This document shows positions 45,702 to 55,006 of a stretch of DNA of 64,000 nt, one piece after another. Both the position numbers and the translations under genes were made by a program. Numbering within the stretch: position 1 is the stretch's first letter; the number at the start of each line of letters is the position of its first letter. Source of the DNA: Glaciecola sp028401415. Its GTDB lineage: Bacteria > Pseudomonadota > Gammaproteobacteria > Enterobacterales > Alteromonadaceae. The notes beneath the pieces were generated by a model. That model was given only the letters and a program-made list of their open reading frames with translations. It had not been told where the DNA came from and did not search any database. The stretch spans positions 1-64,000 of the forward strand of contig NZ_CP171821.2 of the NCBI RefSeq assembly GCF_028401415.2. Direction: 5' to 3'.

Positions 45702-48590
45702 ATGAAAAAACACTACTCGCTTGCTCTTGTGCTTTGCGTCAGCGCCGCATATTTAAATGCCTGTTCTGTAAAGCAATCATCATTACAGGCCGAATCACCA
45801 CTTGAAACAGTAGGTGAGATTCAAAGCGCCAGCCCATCTAATTCGCTTGTGCTTGAGGGGGAGCGAATTGCTCACTACAAGTACCAGTTAGAGAACGGTT
45901 TAACCGTGATTCTTCATCCAGATGCATCCGACCCGCTCGTGAATGTGAATGTGACCTATCATGTGGGGTCGGCGCGAGAAGAATACGGCCGTTCTGGCTT
46001 TGCGCACTTTTTCGAGCACATGATGTTTCAAGGGTCGCAGAATGTGGCAGATGAAGAGCATTTTAAAATTGTGACCGAAGCCGGTGGCAATCTAAATGGC
46101 TCCACTAATTCAGACATAACCAACTATTATCAAAGTGTTCCGGCCAACCAACTGGAAAAAATTCTCTGGTTAGAAGCCGATCGTATGGGCTTTTTATTGC
46201 CCGCGGTGACACAAGAAAAGTTTGAGAATCAGCGCGATACCGTTAAAAATGAGCGCGCGCAGCGCGTGGACAATCAGCCTTATGGTCTGCGTTCTGAACG
46301 CACTGCAGAAGCGCTATATCCAATTGGTCATCCATATTCGTGGTCTACTATCGGATATGTTGAGGACCTAGACCGAGTAGGGTTAGCAGATTTGCAAGCC
46401 TTCTTTAAGCGTTGGTATGGGCCAAATAACGCCGTTATTGCGATTGGCGGCGATATCGATATTGCGCAAACACAAGCATGGGTCGAACAGTATTTTGGGC
46501 CAATCGCGCGCGGACCAGAGGTTGAAGATGCGCCAAAACAGCCTGCCCAACTCGATACTACGCGTTACATCACGCTTGAAGATAAAGTGCATTTGCCTCT
46601 GCTGCAAGTGACCATGCCAACCGTTTATGCCGGTCATCCAGACGAGGCGCCACTTGATGTGCTGGCTAACATTTTGGGGGCAGGGAAAACCTCATTGCTC
46701 TACAAAAATATGGTGAAAAATGGTTTAGCGGTTCAGGCTTTCGCAGCTCACCCCTGTCGCGAGCTAGCGTGTGAATTTCAGCTTTTGGCACTTGCTAATC
46801 CGCAAGCGGTGTCTAATTTGAAGCAGCTAAACGATATTATCGAGCAAACACTTAACGAGTTCGAGAAGCGCGGCGCGCAAGATGATGATTTACTCCGCGT
46901 GAAAAGCAGCATAGAAGCAGGCACAATATTCGGCCTGCAAAGCGTTTCTGGAAAAGTTCGCGCCTTAATTGATGGCGAGGTGTTTAATGGCACGCCAGAT
47001 GAAGTCAACGTCATTGTAGAGCGTTACAACGCGGTGACCAAAGCAGATGTATTGCGTGTATATGAACAATATGTAAAAGGTAAGCCAGCCGTCATCCTCA
47101 GTGTTGTGCCTCAAGGTGGAGTCGATTTAGCCGTTGCGCCGCAAAATTTTGTACTCCCAGAGCGAGTATTTGACGATAGTGTTGAAAGCTTGAAGTCACA
47201 CACTGTGGCGCTAGACAACAAAAATGCGCCCGATGATTTTGATCGCAGCATAGCACCGGTGGCAGATGCTAATAAGCCGGTAAGTGTGCCTGGCTTTTGG
47301 CGTGAGGAACTTGCCAACGGCATTGAGCTTGTTGGCATTTCAAGCGATGAAACGCCAACCATATCGCTTACCATCAGCATGGAAGGCGGGGTTTTACTCG
47401 ATTCCGTGGAAAAACCCGGCTTAGCCGCTTTTACCTCTCAATTAATGAATGAAAGCACGCAAAACTATAGTGCAGAGGAGTTTTCAAACGCACTGTCTGT
47501 ATTAGGCAGTTCCATTGCAGTTAGTGCCTCTGGCAGATACACCAACGTATATGTGACGAGTTTGACTAAGTATATCGACGCCACCATGACGCTGCTAGAG
47601 GAGCGTCTATTTAACCCTGCGTTTACCGAAGCTGACTTTATGCTAGCAAAACAGCGCACGCTGCAAAGCTTGCAGCAGCAGCTTAAAAATCCTTCTGTGC
47701 TGGCGTCAAGAGCCAAGAATAAAGTCTTATATGGTACCGATACGCGAATAGGTTTGCCTGATTCAGGTACTCTCGAATCACTAGAATCCATTACACTGGA
47801 TGATGTGAAAACCTTCTATGAACAATTTTATCGCCCCGACCATGCCACGATAGTGATGGTTGGAGACAGAACCAAGGCTCAGAGCCTTGAAATGCTTGAT
47901 TCAATATCTGCTTGGGAATCTAATAACTATATTATTCCAAATTATGCGCCAGAGGCGAGTACAGCGCCGGGTAAGATATATCTGGTAGATAACCCTGGCG
48001 CGGTTCAGTCGGTCATCTCCATTTTTAAGCAAGCACCAACCTACGACGCTTTTGGTGAATTTTTAAAACTAAGTTTGTCCAACTTTCCCTTAGGGGGGAT
48101 GTTTAATAGTCGAATCAATCTTAATTTGCGAGAAGACAAGGGCTATACTTACGGTGCACAAAGTGCATTTGTTGGCGGTAAGACCTTAGGCTATTTCAGA
48201 GCCGGTGCAGATGTGGCGGCGCAATATACGAATCAAAGCATTGTTGAGCTATTGGGTGAAATTAATCGCTATCAGCAATCGGGTATGACCGAGGATGAGC
48301 TCGTCTTTTTAAAAAACGCCTATACCCAATCAGACGCAATGAAATATGAAACACCCAGACAAAAAGCAGGCTTTTTGATCAGCATGATTTCACGGGATTT
48401 GGATAGTGATTACGTTGCAAAACAACAAGCGATTATTCAAACAATTCAAACTGACGAGCTAAATCAACTTGCAAAAAAATGGTTAGATACCGACACTATG
48501 GATATTGTGGTAGTAGGCGATGCTGATTCTCTGCTAGAAGGGCTCAGTGATTTTGGACGTGAAGTTGTATTAATTGACGTGCCACGATAG
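45702..48590 (+). CDS. M16 family (pitrilysin-like) zinc protease, lipoprotein
   Basis: A 962-aa protein with lipoprotein signal MKKHYSLALVLCVSAAYLNA and Cys at residue 21. The N-terminal M16 domain carries the inverted zinc motif H102-FFEH (H-x-x-E-H) in SGFAHFFEHMMFQG, and a matching downstream Glu lies in LEADRMG. A second, inactive M16 half follows, so the protein is one two-lobed chamber. ATG 45702 has AAGGA upstream; a longer frame from 45657 begins inside the hairpin repeat and is not credible. It degrades peptides in the periplasm. Confidence 0.9.
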   Translation: MKKHYSLALVLCVSAAYLNACSVKQSSLQAESPLETVGEIQSASPSNSLVLEGERIAHYKYQLENGLTVILHPDASDPLVNVNVTYHVGSAREEYGRSGFAHFFEHMMFQGSQNVADEEHFKIVTEAGGNLNGSTNSDITNYYQSVPANQLEKILWLEADRMGFLLPAVTQEKFENQRDTVKNERAQRVDNQPYGLRSERTAEALYPIGHPYSWSTIGYVEDLDRVGLADLQAFFKRWYGPNNAVIAIGGDIDIAQTQAWVEQYFGPIARGPEVEDAPKQPAQLDTTRYITLEDKVHLPLLQVTMPTVYAGHPDEAPLDVLANILGAGKTSLLYKNMVKNGLAVQAFAAHPCRELACEFQLLALANPQAVSNLKQLNDIIEQTLNEFEKRGAQDDDLLRVKSSIEAGTIFGLQSVSGKVRALIDGEVFNGTPDEVNVIVERYNAVTKADVLRVYEQYVKGKPAVILSVVPQGGVDLAVAPQNFVLPERVFDDSVESLKSHTVALDNKNAPDDFDRSIAPVADANKPVSVPGFWREELANGIELVGISSDETPTISLTISMEGGVLLDSVEKPGLAAFTSQLMNESTQNYSAEEFSNALSVLGSSIAVSASGRYTNVYVTSLTKYIDATMTLLEERLFNPAFTEADFMLAKQRTLQSLQQQLKNPSVLASRAKNKVLYGTDTRIGLPDSGTLESLESITLDDVKTFYEQFYRPDHATIVMVGDRTKAQSLEMLDSISAWESNNYIIPNYAPEASTAPGKIYLVDNPGAVQSVISIFKQAPTYDAFGEFLKLSLSNFPLGGMFNSRINLNLREDKGYTYGAQSAFVGGKTLGYFRAGADVAAQYTNQSIVELLGEINRYQQSGMTEDELVFLKNAYTQSDAMKYETPRQKAGFLISMISRDLDSDYVAKQQAIIQTIQTDELNQLAKKWLDTDTMDIVVVGDADSLLEGLSDFGREVVLIDVPR

Positions 48591-48626
48591 CAACATAAAC
48601 AACAATTAAAATAATGGGCAGAGTTT

Positions 48627-50204
48627 TTGAGCGATTCAAACAAACATTTTGAGCAGGCCTTAGCGTTTTTAGAGCAATCTACAGTAAAAGCAAGCTTAAG
48701 GGATATTAAACACGGCGTAGAGCGTGAGACACTTCGAGTAAATGGAGATGGTAGCCTAGCAAAAACGCCACACCCACCAGCGCTTGGTGCTTCACTTACC
48801 CATGACTGGATAACCACTGACTTTTCAGAATCCTTACTTGAGTTTATTACGCCGCCAGAGAGCAATATCTCAACAACCATCAAGCAACTAATTGATATTC
48901 ATAAATTTACTTACCAGAGTATAGGTGATGAATATCTTTGGCCTATGAGTATGCCGTGCTTTATCGACGAGCACACCAATATTCCAATTGCACGCTATGG
49001 CTCCTCTAACGTTGCAAAGATGAAAGAGGTGTATCGAACAGGTTTGCATAATCGCTATGGTAGTATGATGCAGGTGATAAGTGGCGTTCACTTTAACTTT
49101 TCATTACCGGACACGTTTTGGCAGCTGTGGTGTGAACGCCATGGTAAAGACGTCAACAAGACCTCTATTTCATCACAATACTTTGCTCTGGTGCGCAACT
49201 TCAAACGCTTTGCATGGATGATCCCTTACCTGTTTGGCGCCTCCCCAGCGCTATGCGGCTCATTTATCAACCATAGAAAAGTGCCTCACGCATTTGAAAC
49301 AGTGGGTAAAGGGACACTGTACTTGCCGCACGCCACCAGTTTGAGAATGAGTGACTTAGGTTATACAAGCTCTGCCCAATCGAGCCTTCAGATTTGTTAT
49401 AACGATTTGTCTAGCTACGTCTCGACGCTTCGAGATGCGATTAATATGCCTGCAGAGCAATATCAACACATCGCAGCGGGCGAAGGTGGTAAGTGGGACC
49501 AGCTCAATAAAAACGTCTTGCAGATTGAAAACGAACTGTATTCACCTATTCGTCCTAAACAAGTGGCACGCTCCCTAGAGAAACCTACCGATGCCCTTGA
49601 AGATAGGGGGGTGAGTTATCTGGAAATACGCGCACTGGATGTCAATCCATTCTCTCCTGTAGGAATAGATGCTGAGCAGATATATTTCTTAGATGTTTTT
49701 CTATTATATTGTTTGCTCCAACCATCAGAATCATTTGATGCTCAGCAAAATGATGAAAATCAGCAAAACTTTGTTGATGTGGTACTCAAAGGTCGAGAAC
49801 CTGGTTTGACTTTGAGTCAAAAAGGAAACGCCTTGAGCCTGAAAAGCTGGGCGTCTTCTATATTTGACGATTTGAAAAAAATTGCGGCTGTTCTCGATGC
49901 TACCAATGAGGTATCGCATTACGGCAATGCCATTTCTGTAGAGCAGGTTAAGGTACAAGATCCTGAACAAAGCTTTTCTGGTAAGTGGCTGGGTACGCTA
50001 AAATCCAATCAAATAGATAACAGTATTCTAGGTATGGAGCTGGCGAGAGAATACAAAGGGTTTGCGCATGCTATGAATTACTCCCACATGAACGATACTG
50101 ACTTTAAGCGACAGACTGAACTTTCTTTACAGGCTCAAGCCAAAGTGGAAGCGGGTGATAGTAGAAGTTTCGATGACTTCATGAAGGACTATTTCGCTAA
50201 ATAG
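48627..50204 (+). CDS. gshA: Glutamate-cysteine ligase
   Basis: Makes gamma-glutamylcysteine, the first step of glutathione synthesis. The 525-aa protein is the proteobacterial GshA type: HGVERETLRVNGDGSLAKTP, DFSESLLEFITPP, ISGVHFNFSLPD and GVSYLEIRALDVNPF. The start is TTG 48627, since no ATG lies near the conserved N-terminus. Its end is 43 bases before a MITE-like element. Confidence 0.93.
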   Translation: MSDSNKHFEQALAFLEQSTVKASLRDIKHGVERETLRVNGDGSLAKTPHPPALGASLTHDWITTDFSESLLEFITPPESNISTTIKQLIDIHKFTYQSIGDEYLWPMSMPCFIDEHTNIPIARYGSSNVAKMKEVYRTGLHNRYGSMMQVISGVHFNFSLPDTFWQLWCERHGKDVNKTSISSQYFALVRNFKRFAWMIPYLFGASPALCGSFINHRKVPHAFETVGKGTLYLPHATSLRMSDLGYTSSAQSSLQICYNDLSSYVSTLRDAINMPAEQYQHIAAGEGGKWDQLNKNVLQIENELYSPIRPKQVARSLEKPTDALEDRGVSYLEIRALDVNPFSPVGIDAEQIYFLDVFLLYCLLQPSESFDAQQNDENQQNFVDVVLKGREPGLTLSQKGNALSLKSWASSIFDDLKKIAAVLDATNEVSHYGNAISVEQVKVQDPEQSFSGKWLGTLKSNQIDNSILGMELAREYKGFAHAMNYSHMNDTDFKRQTELSLQAQAKVEAGDSRSFDDFMKDYFAK

Positions 50205-50246
50205 GGAGTGTCGGGATGGAAAGTGTTAGAAATATTTAAAATAAGT

Positions 50247-50442
50247 AACCTGAATCCCGTTTAATAAACGGCGCTCAGTACCGCTAGAATTGCGAATTAC
50301 TGCGTTGCAAAAGCCAGCAATAGAATAACTATTACGTGACTTTTGCGCCTTGTACTTCACAATTCTAGCAGCACTGAGTGTAAAAATTAATTTAGGCATG
50401 TAAAACAATCGCTTGCACCATTCCTTAAACAGGATTCAGGTT
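50247..50442. repeat. MITE-like element, long copy
   Basis: A 196-bp element bounded by AACCTGAATCC (50247-50257) and GGATTCAGGTT (50432-50442), with terminal repeats similar over about 27 bases. A 4-bp direct repeat AAGT flanks it (50243-50246, 50443-50446). Its centre folds back on itself (CTAGAATTG and CAATTCTAG; GCAAAAG and CTTTTGC). The right 45 bases match the short copy at 41569. It carries no gene and lies in the 394-base gap after gshA. Confidence 0.82.
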
Positions 50443-50473
50443 AAGTAGAATTTATTATTGACAAGATAGTCTT

Positions 50474-50504
50474 AAAAAAAGAAAAGCCCGAAAAGAATTC
50501 GGGC
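50474..50504 (-). terminator. Leftward intrinsic terminator without a visible gene
   Basis: GCCCGAA-AAGAA-TTCGGGC (50486-50504) is preceded on the plus strand by A4GA7, so on the minus strand the hairpin is followed by TTTTCTTTTTTT. No minus-strand gene is seen to its right before 51236. Confidence 0.6.
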
Positions 50505-50598
50505 CAAAACACACAGGGAACACACTTCATTTAAGGAATTAAAATGTGTTTTAAACACACATTGGTACGAGTCTAGTTTGGATGCAAAGTTCAGTCGT

Positions 50599-51222
50599 AT
50601 GCATAAAATAATCAAAAATTTACTGACATTTGGTGTCGTGATGCTAGTTTTGACTTCATGCACCACCACCCAACCGTCTAGCCGGGAAAATATCTGCCAT
50701 ATTTTTGAAGAAAAAGACGATTGGTACGACGCTGCCTCTGACATGAAAGACAAATGGGGTGTTCCCATTCATGTTCCGATGGCAATGATGTACCAAGAGA
50801 GCTCATTTCGCCATGATGCCCTGCCGCCACGAGATTATGTTTTCTTTGGGCTTATCCCGTGGGGACGAGTGAGCAGCGCATACGGCTATGCGCAGGCAAA
50901 GACCATGACTTGGGATGATTACAAGCGAGAGACAAAAAATCGCTTTGCTGATAGAGATGACTTTGACGATGCAATTGACTTCATGGGTTGGTTTATCAGT
51001 AAAACCCACAGTATTAATCGCATTTCTAAGTGGGACGCAGGTTCACAATATTTAAATTATCACGAAGGCTGGGGCGGTTATAAACGCAAAAGCTATCGCA
51101 AGAAGCAGTGGCTGGTTAACGTAGCCAATAAAGTCGATTCACGCTCTAAGCGCTATGCGGCGCAACTACAAGGTTGTGAGGATGACTTACAAAAAGGTTG
51201 GTTTATGCGCTTGTTTACTTAA
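50599..51222 (+). CDS. Lipoprotein with SLT (lytic transglycosylase-like) domain
   Basis: A 207-aa protein: lipoprotein signal (MHKIIKNLLTFGVVMLVLTSC) followed by an SLT-like domain with MAMMYQESSFRHDA (Glu as the catalytic acid) and SAYGYAQAKTMTWDDY. It should cut peptidoglycan glycan strands from the outer membrane side. ATG 50599 gives the better signal peptide; TTG 50578 would extend it by seven residues. The stop TAA (51220-51222) shares its last bases with a MITE-end remnant. Confidence 0.75.
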   Translation: MHKIIKNLLTFGVVMLVLTSCTTTQPSSRENICHIFEEKDDWYDAASDMKDKWGVPIHVPMAMMYQESSFRHDALPPRDYVFFGLIPWGRVSSAYGYAQAKTMTWDDYKRETKNRFADRDDFDDAIDFMGWFISKTHSINRISKWDAGSQYLNYHEGWGGYKRKSYRKKQWLVNVANKVDSRSKRYAAQLQGCEDDLQKGWFMRLFT

Positions 51223-51246
51223 CCTGAATCCGGGTTTAGTAAATAA
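51221..51246. repeat. MITE-end remnant
   Basis: AACCTGAATCCGGGTTTAGT resembles the left end of the long copy (AACCTGAATCCCGTTTAATA). No right end is visible. It sits at the convergent junction of two genes and forms part of both stop regions. Confidence 0.65.
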
Positions 51247-52414
51247 TATGAGGCAAGTATCGACTCATGTCTTGAGTAACAGCTTGCTTATCCTCGCGCA
51301 CTGAAATGCCCGCAGCTTGATCATCAATCAGCCAACTTCCAATCAAGGTGTGATTATCTTCAAAAATGGGAAGTGGATAGTTTTGCTGAAAAATAAAACC
51401 TTCCTCACCGTAGGGGCCATCTGAGTCATCAGAGGAGGCAATAGGCCTGCCGCGCGAGTCGGTGAAGGTAATATTTGCACCTTCTCTCGAAAATATAGGT
51501 TTTTTGACTAAATCCATACCCTTAGGTACTTTGCCCAGCTCATCTTCAAAAAAAGCCGGTAGTAGGTTGGGGTGGCCTTCAAACATTTGCCATAACATCG
51601 GTAAAAGTGCCTTGTTAGAAATAATGGATTTCCATGGTGGCTCGAGCCAGCGGGTGTTTTGTTTACCTAAGGCGGTGGAGTATTCATCTTCAAACATAAA
51701 CTCCCATGGGTAAAGTTTAAATATCCACGTGATCACTTGATTGTCCAAATCGGTGAAGCGCTGCGATGCGTCCATTCCAATATCCTCGATGTAGACAAAT
51801 GCGGTCTCTAATCCAGCGGCTTTTGCGCAATCTTCAAGGTATTGAACGGTGCCTCTATCTTCCTCAGTATCTTTGCAACAGGCAAAATAAAGCATTCGGT
51901 CTGGATTAAGCGCATTGAGCTCTTTAAATCGATTAACCAGCTTCTCTTGAACCGAATTAAATTGATCGGCATCGCGCTGTACAAGCTTGCTATCCACTTT
52001 ATTTTCAAGCCATAGCCACTGCCAAAAGCCCGTCTCATAGATAGACGTGGGCGTATCGGCGTTGTTTTCATATAGCTTTGCGTCGCCGCGCCCGTTGTAT
52101 GCAAAATCAAGGCGTGAATAAAGGGAGGGGTCGCCGTTTTTCCAGCTATCTCTAAGTAGTTCCCACTGCTGCTCAGGAATGGCGAAACGCCGCAGCAGCG
52201 CCTCGTCATTCACGACTCGCTGCACAACTTCTAAGCACATTTGATGAATGTTTTCGGTAGGTGCTTCTATATCGCGTTCAATTTGCTCTAAGGTAAACTG
52301 ATAATAAGCGCTTTCGTCCCAGTATTTTTCGCCATACATGGTGTGAAATTTAAAGCCAAACTCATGTGCCAAGGATTGCCAGTCTTCACGCTCATCACAG
52401 GGTACTCGAAGCAT
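51236..52414 (-). CDS. yjfC: Glutathionylspermidine synthase-like ATP-grasp protein
   Basis: A 392-aa protein of the GSP_synth (YgiC/YjfC) family, similar to the synthetase half of E. coli Gss. Typical stretches: DFAYNGRGDAKLYENNADTP, ETGFWQWLW and MLWQMFEGHPNLLPAFF. The real substrate of YjfC/YgiC is unknown; a glutathione- or peptide-ligating activity is inferred. ATG abuts the yjfM stop (TAAATG), with GGGGAGG in the last codons of yjfM as ribosome site. The stop codon lies in the MITE remnant. Confidence 0.85.
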   Translation of the reverse strand: MLRVPCDEREDWQSLAHEFGFKFHTMYGEKYWDESAYYQFTLEQIERDIEAPTENIHQMCLEVVQRVVNDEALLRRFAIPEQQWELLRDSWKNGDPSLYSRLDFAYNGRGDAKLYENNADTPTSIYETGFWQWLWLENKVDSKLVQRDADQFNSVQEKLVNRFKELNALNPDRMLYFACCKDTEEDRGTVQYLEDCAKAAGLETAFVYIEDIGMDASQRFTDLDNQVITWIFKLYPWEFMFEDEYSTALGKQNTRWLEPPWKSIISNKALLPMLWQMFEGHPNLLPAFFEDELGKVPKGMDLVKKPIFSREGANITFTDSRGRPIASSDDSDGPYGEEGFIFQQNYPLPIFEDNHTLIGSWLIDDQAAGISVREDKQAVTQDMSRYLPHIIY

Positions 52415-53056
52415 TTAGCCTCCCCAGCCTTTACTCCCTGAGCGAGAGCTCCCCCAATTGCTTTTAGCTGATGCACTTGAGCCAAATCCGCCTCTAGAAA
52501 TAGTGCGCGTGACCGCTGGCTTTGGTTTCACTGCTTCTCGTGGCACGCGATAAGAGCGTTGACCGGGTGATCCCACCACGAAGCCATCGGCCGTCATTAT
52601 TTTGTTACGATAACGACCAGAGCCCGAATACAAATAGGCAGGATAAGAGTAATTGTATCGACGCTTTCGCTCAAGAGAGTCGCCCACCTCGTCAATAACT
52701 TCCGAGACGATATAGCCGGTCATGAATGGAATAAAAAAGCTGCCGCTTTGCTGGCAATTCCCAAATTCGGCTTCGCAATCACGCTGATACTGGTAGCGCG
52801 GCGCAGTTGAATTTGCGTCTGTTAAGGCTTGTTCATAAGCAGCCTGGCATTGGTCTTCGCTTAAACTAGTTGTGTTAGTGCAATCATCGACCGAGCTGAC
52901 AAACTTCACTTCTTCTTCGCTAGAGCCTGAGCAAGCGCTTAGAACAGCGAGCGAAATTGGCGCTAGCACAAAATGACGTGAGCGTTTGCGCATTAACGAA
53001 AGATCTAAAAAAGCGCTTCTTTTCAAGGCACTTTTTTTCATGATATGTTTTTCCAT
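52415..53056 (-). CDS. yjfM: DUF1190 (YgiB/YjfM) lipoprotein-like protein
   Basis: A 213-aa protein with a hydrophobic leader (FVLAPISLAVLSACSG, a likely lipobox), a Cys-containing body (CQAAYEQAL, CEAEFGNCQQSGSFF) and a Gly/Ser-rich C-terminus ending KGWGG. This is the DUF1190 family, always beside yjfC/ygiC. GGGGGCG precedes the start at 53056; ATG 53041 is an alternative. Role unknown, presumably envelope. Confidence 0.8.
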   Translation of the reverse strand: MEKHIMKKSALKRSAFLDLSLMRKRSRHFVLAPISLAVLSACSGSSEEEVKFVSSVDDCTNTTSLSEDQCQAAYEQALTDANSTAPRYQYQRDCEAEFGNCQQSGSFFIPFMTGYIVSEVIDEVGDSLERKRRYNYSYPAYLYSGSGRYRNKIMTADGFVVGSPGQRSYRVPREAVKPKPAVTRTISRGGFGSSASAKSNWGSSRSGSKGWGG

Positions 53057-53069
53057 GACAGCGCCCCCA

Positions 53070-53483
53070 TTAATAGCTCATACACGCAGCGTTGATTAAG
53101 CCAACGGCAACGTTGGTTGCACCCAATACGATACCTGCACTCACTTCATTTTTTTCGATGCGCTCAGCAATTTTTGGCATAAATATAAAGCGCACAATAG
53201 AGTAGGCAATGACTTGCGCTACCAATGCCACCAGACCCCAAATAGCGAAATCAACAACACTAACTGAATTGCTGGCTGCGCCCGCCAGCGCAGTGGCGAA
53301 GCCAATAATTGCGCCCCCGAATCCAACGGCAGCTGCGGTGTTCTTTTCTTCTTTAATGAGCTTCCATTCAGCGTGAGGGGTTGCAAGTCCATACACACTT
53401 TTGAATATCACTAGAAAAACAAGGGCAAGTCCAAAATACATTGCAAAGTTGGCTAAGCCAGCTAATAAATCATAATTTTCCAT
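53070..53483 (-). CDS. yjfL: DUF350 inner-membrane protein (YjfL)
   Basis: A 137-aa protein with four predicted helices (NFAMYFGLALVFLVIF at the start; ENTAAAVGFGG-like and IVLGATNVAVGLINAACM later), the DUF350 family. It lies between yjfK and yjfM. Its stop precedes yjfM by 13 bases. Unknown function; in E. coli the homologous operon is induced by envelope-related stress. Confidence 0.82.
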   Translation of the reverse strand: MENYDLLAGLANFAMYFGLALVFLVIFKSVYGLATPHAEWKLIKEEKNTAAAVGFGGAIIGFATALAGAASNSVSVVDFAIWGLVALVAQVIAYSIVRFIFMPKIAERIEKNEVSAGIVLGATNVAVGLINAACMSY

Positions 53484-53538
53484 GTAAATATTCTCCTAAG
53501 GTTGAAATGAAATCCGTGTTTAAAGGGTATTAAATCGT

Positions 53539-54183
53539 TTATCCGTTTACTCTAATTTGAGTGGGCGAGAGTTTTACGCCAGTGCTTATCACTAAGCTTC
53601 TTTCCAATTGGTTTTGGTCATTTAAGCTTTCTTCACCGGATAAGTATAGCTGCTCAAAAGAGCCATCGCTTAGCTCACGCTCAAACAGCATCACAAATTG
53701 ATCCGTTTCGCTCACTTCTTCGCTATCATCATAAGTTTTTTCTTGCATTGCAACGGGTGGATGATACTCCGATGTACTCGTCCATACCCGCGTGTAAGCT
53801 TGGTCTTGGAAGTGATAAAAGGGCACACCAATTTTCCTATTTAGCAAATCATCCCATTCGCTGGCATTCACATGAAGGGTATCGAAATAGTGAAATAGGG
53901 TAAGGTCTACAATGTTTTCTTCAGACTCACTGCCTTCACAGACCACTTGCAGCCAGGCCTCATCGTCTGTGTAGAATCGCAGCAGTATGGTTGAGCCTAA
54001 ATCAACACGCCCAGCTGCCAGGATAAGCTGCGTGTCTGCCACATCTTGAATCATAAGCTCATTGAGCACGAGTTGAAAAGAAAGTTTGTCTATGTCGAAG
54101 CTTGAACCGACACAAAGCCCCATTACTTCTGGCTTGTTCAGCGCGGACTTTGGCTCGGGCTTTTTTTTGAAAAGGTTGAACAT
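53539..54183 (-). CDS. yjfK: DUF2491 protein (YjfK)
   Basis: A 214-aa soluble protein of the YjfK/DUF2491 family: MFNLFKKKPEPKSALNKPEV at the start and a regular beta-sandwich core (LRFYTDDEAWLQVVCEGSES). ATG 54183 has GAGGCAAATGGAAT upstream; the longer frame to 54258 would run through the terminator-like hairpin. Role unknown, partner of the PspA-like YjfJ. Confidence 0.8.
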   Translation of the reverse strand: MFNLFKKKPEPKSALNKPEVMGLCVGSSFDIDKLSFQLVLNELMIQDVADTQLILAAGRVDLGSTILLRFYTDDEAWLQVVCEGSESEENIVDLTLFHYFDTLHVNASEWDDLLNRKIGVPFYHFQDQAYTRVWTSTSEYHPPVAMQEKTYDDSEEVSETDQFVMLFERELSDGSFEQLYLSGEESLNDQNQLERSLVISTGVKLSPTQIRVNG

Positions 54184-54240
54184 ATTCCATTTGCCTCGTA
54201 ATTCATTGCACGATTGAGCTTGCGATAAAGCAGTAGCTAA

Positions 54241-54277
54241 AACAAAAAAGGCGCTCACCTTTACTCAAGATGAGCGC
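54241..54277 (-). terminator. Terminator-like hairpin inside the yjf cluster
   Basis: On the minus strand GCGCTCA-N13-TGAGCGC is followed by CTTTTTTGTTTT. It lies between yjfJ (end 54314) and yjfK (start 54183). Confidence 0.7.
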
Positions 54278-54313
54278 GCTTTCATTTCCTATATTTATGC
54301 AAGGTAAACATCG

Positions 54314-54994
54314 CTATTTTTTATTAGCCAGAATTTTCGCCAGCATATCTTCGCTTGAACCACCGCCGCTTCCGCCGGCGTTGCGAAGTTTAGCATCTAG
54401 ATCTGAACCGGTTTCAAGTTCAGCAAGCTCAGACGCAGCTTCTATTGCGGCATCTTTCTCGGCCTGCTTTTGCTTGATTCGTTCAAGACTATCTAATGCC
54501 GTTTTCACTTTAGAGTTACCACCATCAAAGTGGGTTGAGGCTGCAACCTGCGCTTTCTGCACGGCTTGCGTGGCCTTTACCTGGTCAACCTGCTGTTCAA
54601 GCATGCGCAAGTTGTTCTTGGCTGTAGCAAGATTTGACTTGAGGGTACTTTCATTCTTGATATAGCTATCGAGAATACTTTGCTCGCTGGCTTTTAAACC
54701 GTCTAACTCGCCCACTCGCTGCGCACATTCTAGCGCTAATTCACGATTACTTTCTGCATGCTCCGCTGCGCTTTGGCTATATTTTTCAATATCTGCTTGC
54801 AATGATGCCACCTTATTTTGCGATAGCTTACGCTTGGCTGCGATTGAATGCAGGCTTTGACCGCATTGCTGAATCTCTTGCTTTGCCTCACGTATTTGTT
54901 GATCAAGGATAGTAAGAGCCTGCGTATCTGCTGCGTCTTCAAGTGCCTTGTTTGTGTGGCCTTTTAATGCTGACCATAATCTACCTAAACTCAT
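54314..54994 (-). CDS. yjfJ: PspA/IM30 family protein (YjfJ)
   Basis: A 226-aa coiled-coil protein of the PspA/IM30/ESCRT-III group: MSLGRLWSALKGHTNKALED, then long helices to about residue 185 (LDQQIREAKQEIQQCGQSL; LRMLEQQVDQVKATQAVQK) and a Gly-rich end. Such proteins bind stressed membranes. It follows yjfI by 12 bases. ATG 54994 has GGAGTC upstream on the minus strand. Confidence 0.87.
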   Translation of the reverse strand: MSLGRLWSALKGHTNKALEDAADTQALTILDQQIREAKQEIQQCGQSLHSIAAKRKLSQNKVASLQADIEKYSQSAAEHAESNRELALECAQRVGELDGLKASEQSILDSYIKNESTLKSNLATAKNNLRMLEQQVDQVKATQAVQKAQVAASTHFDGGNSKVKTALDSLERIKQKQAEKDAAIEAASELAELETGSDLDAKLRNAGGSGGGSSEDMLAKILANKK

Positions 54995-55006
54995 ATTTGA
55001 CTCCTA

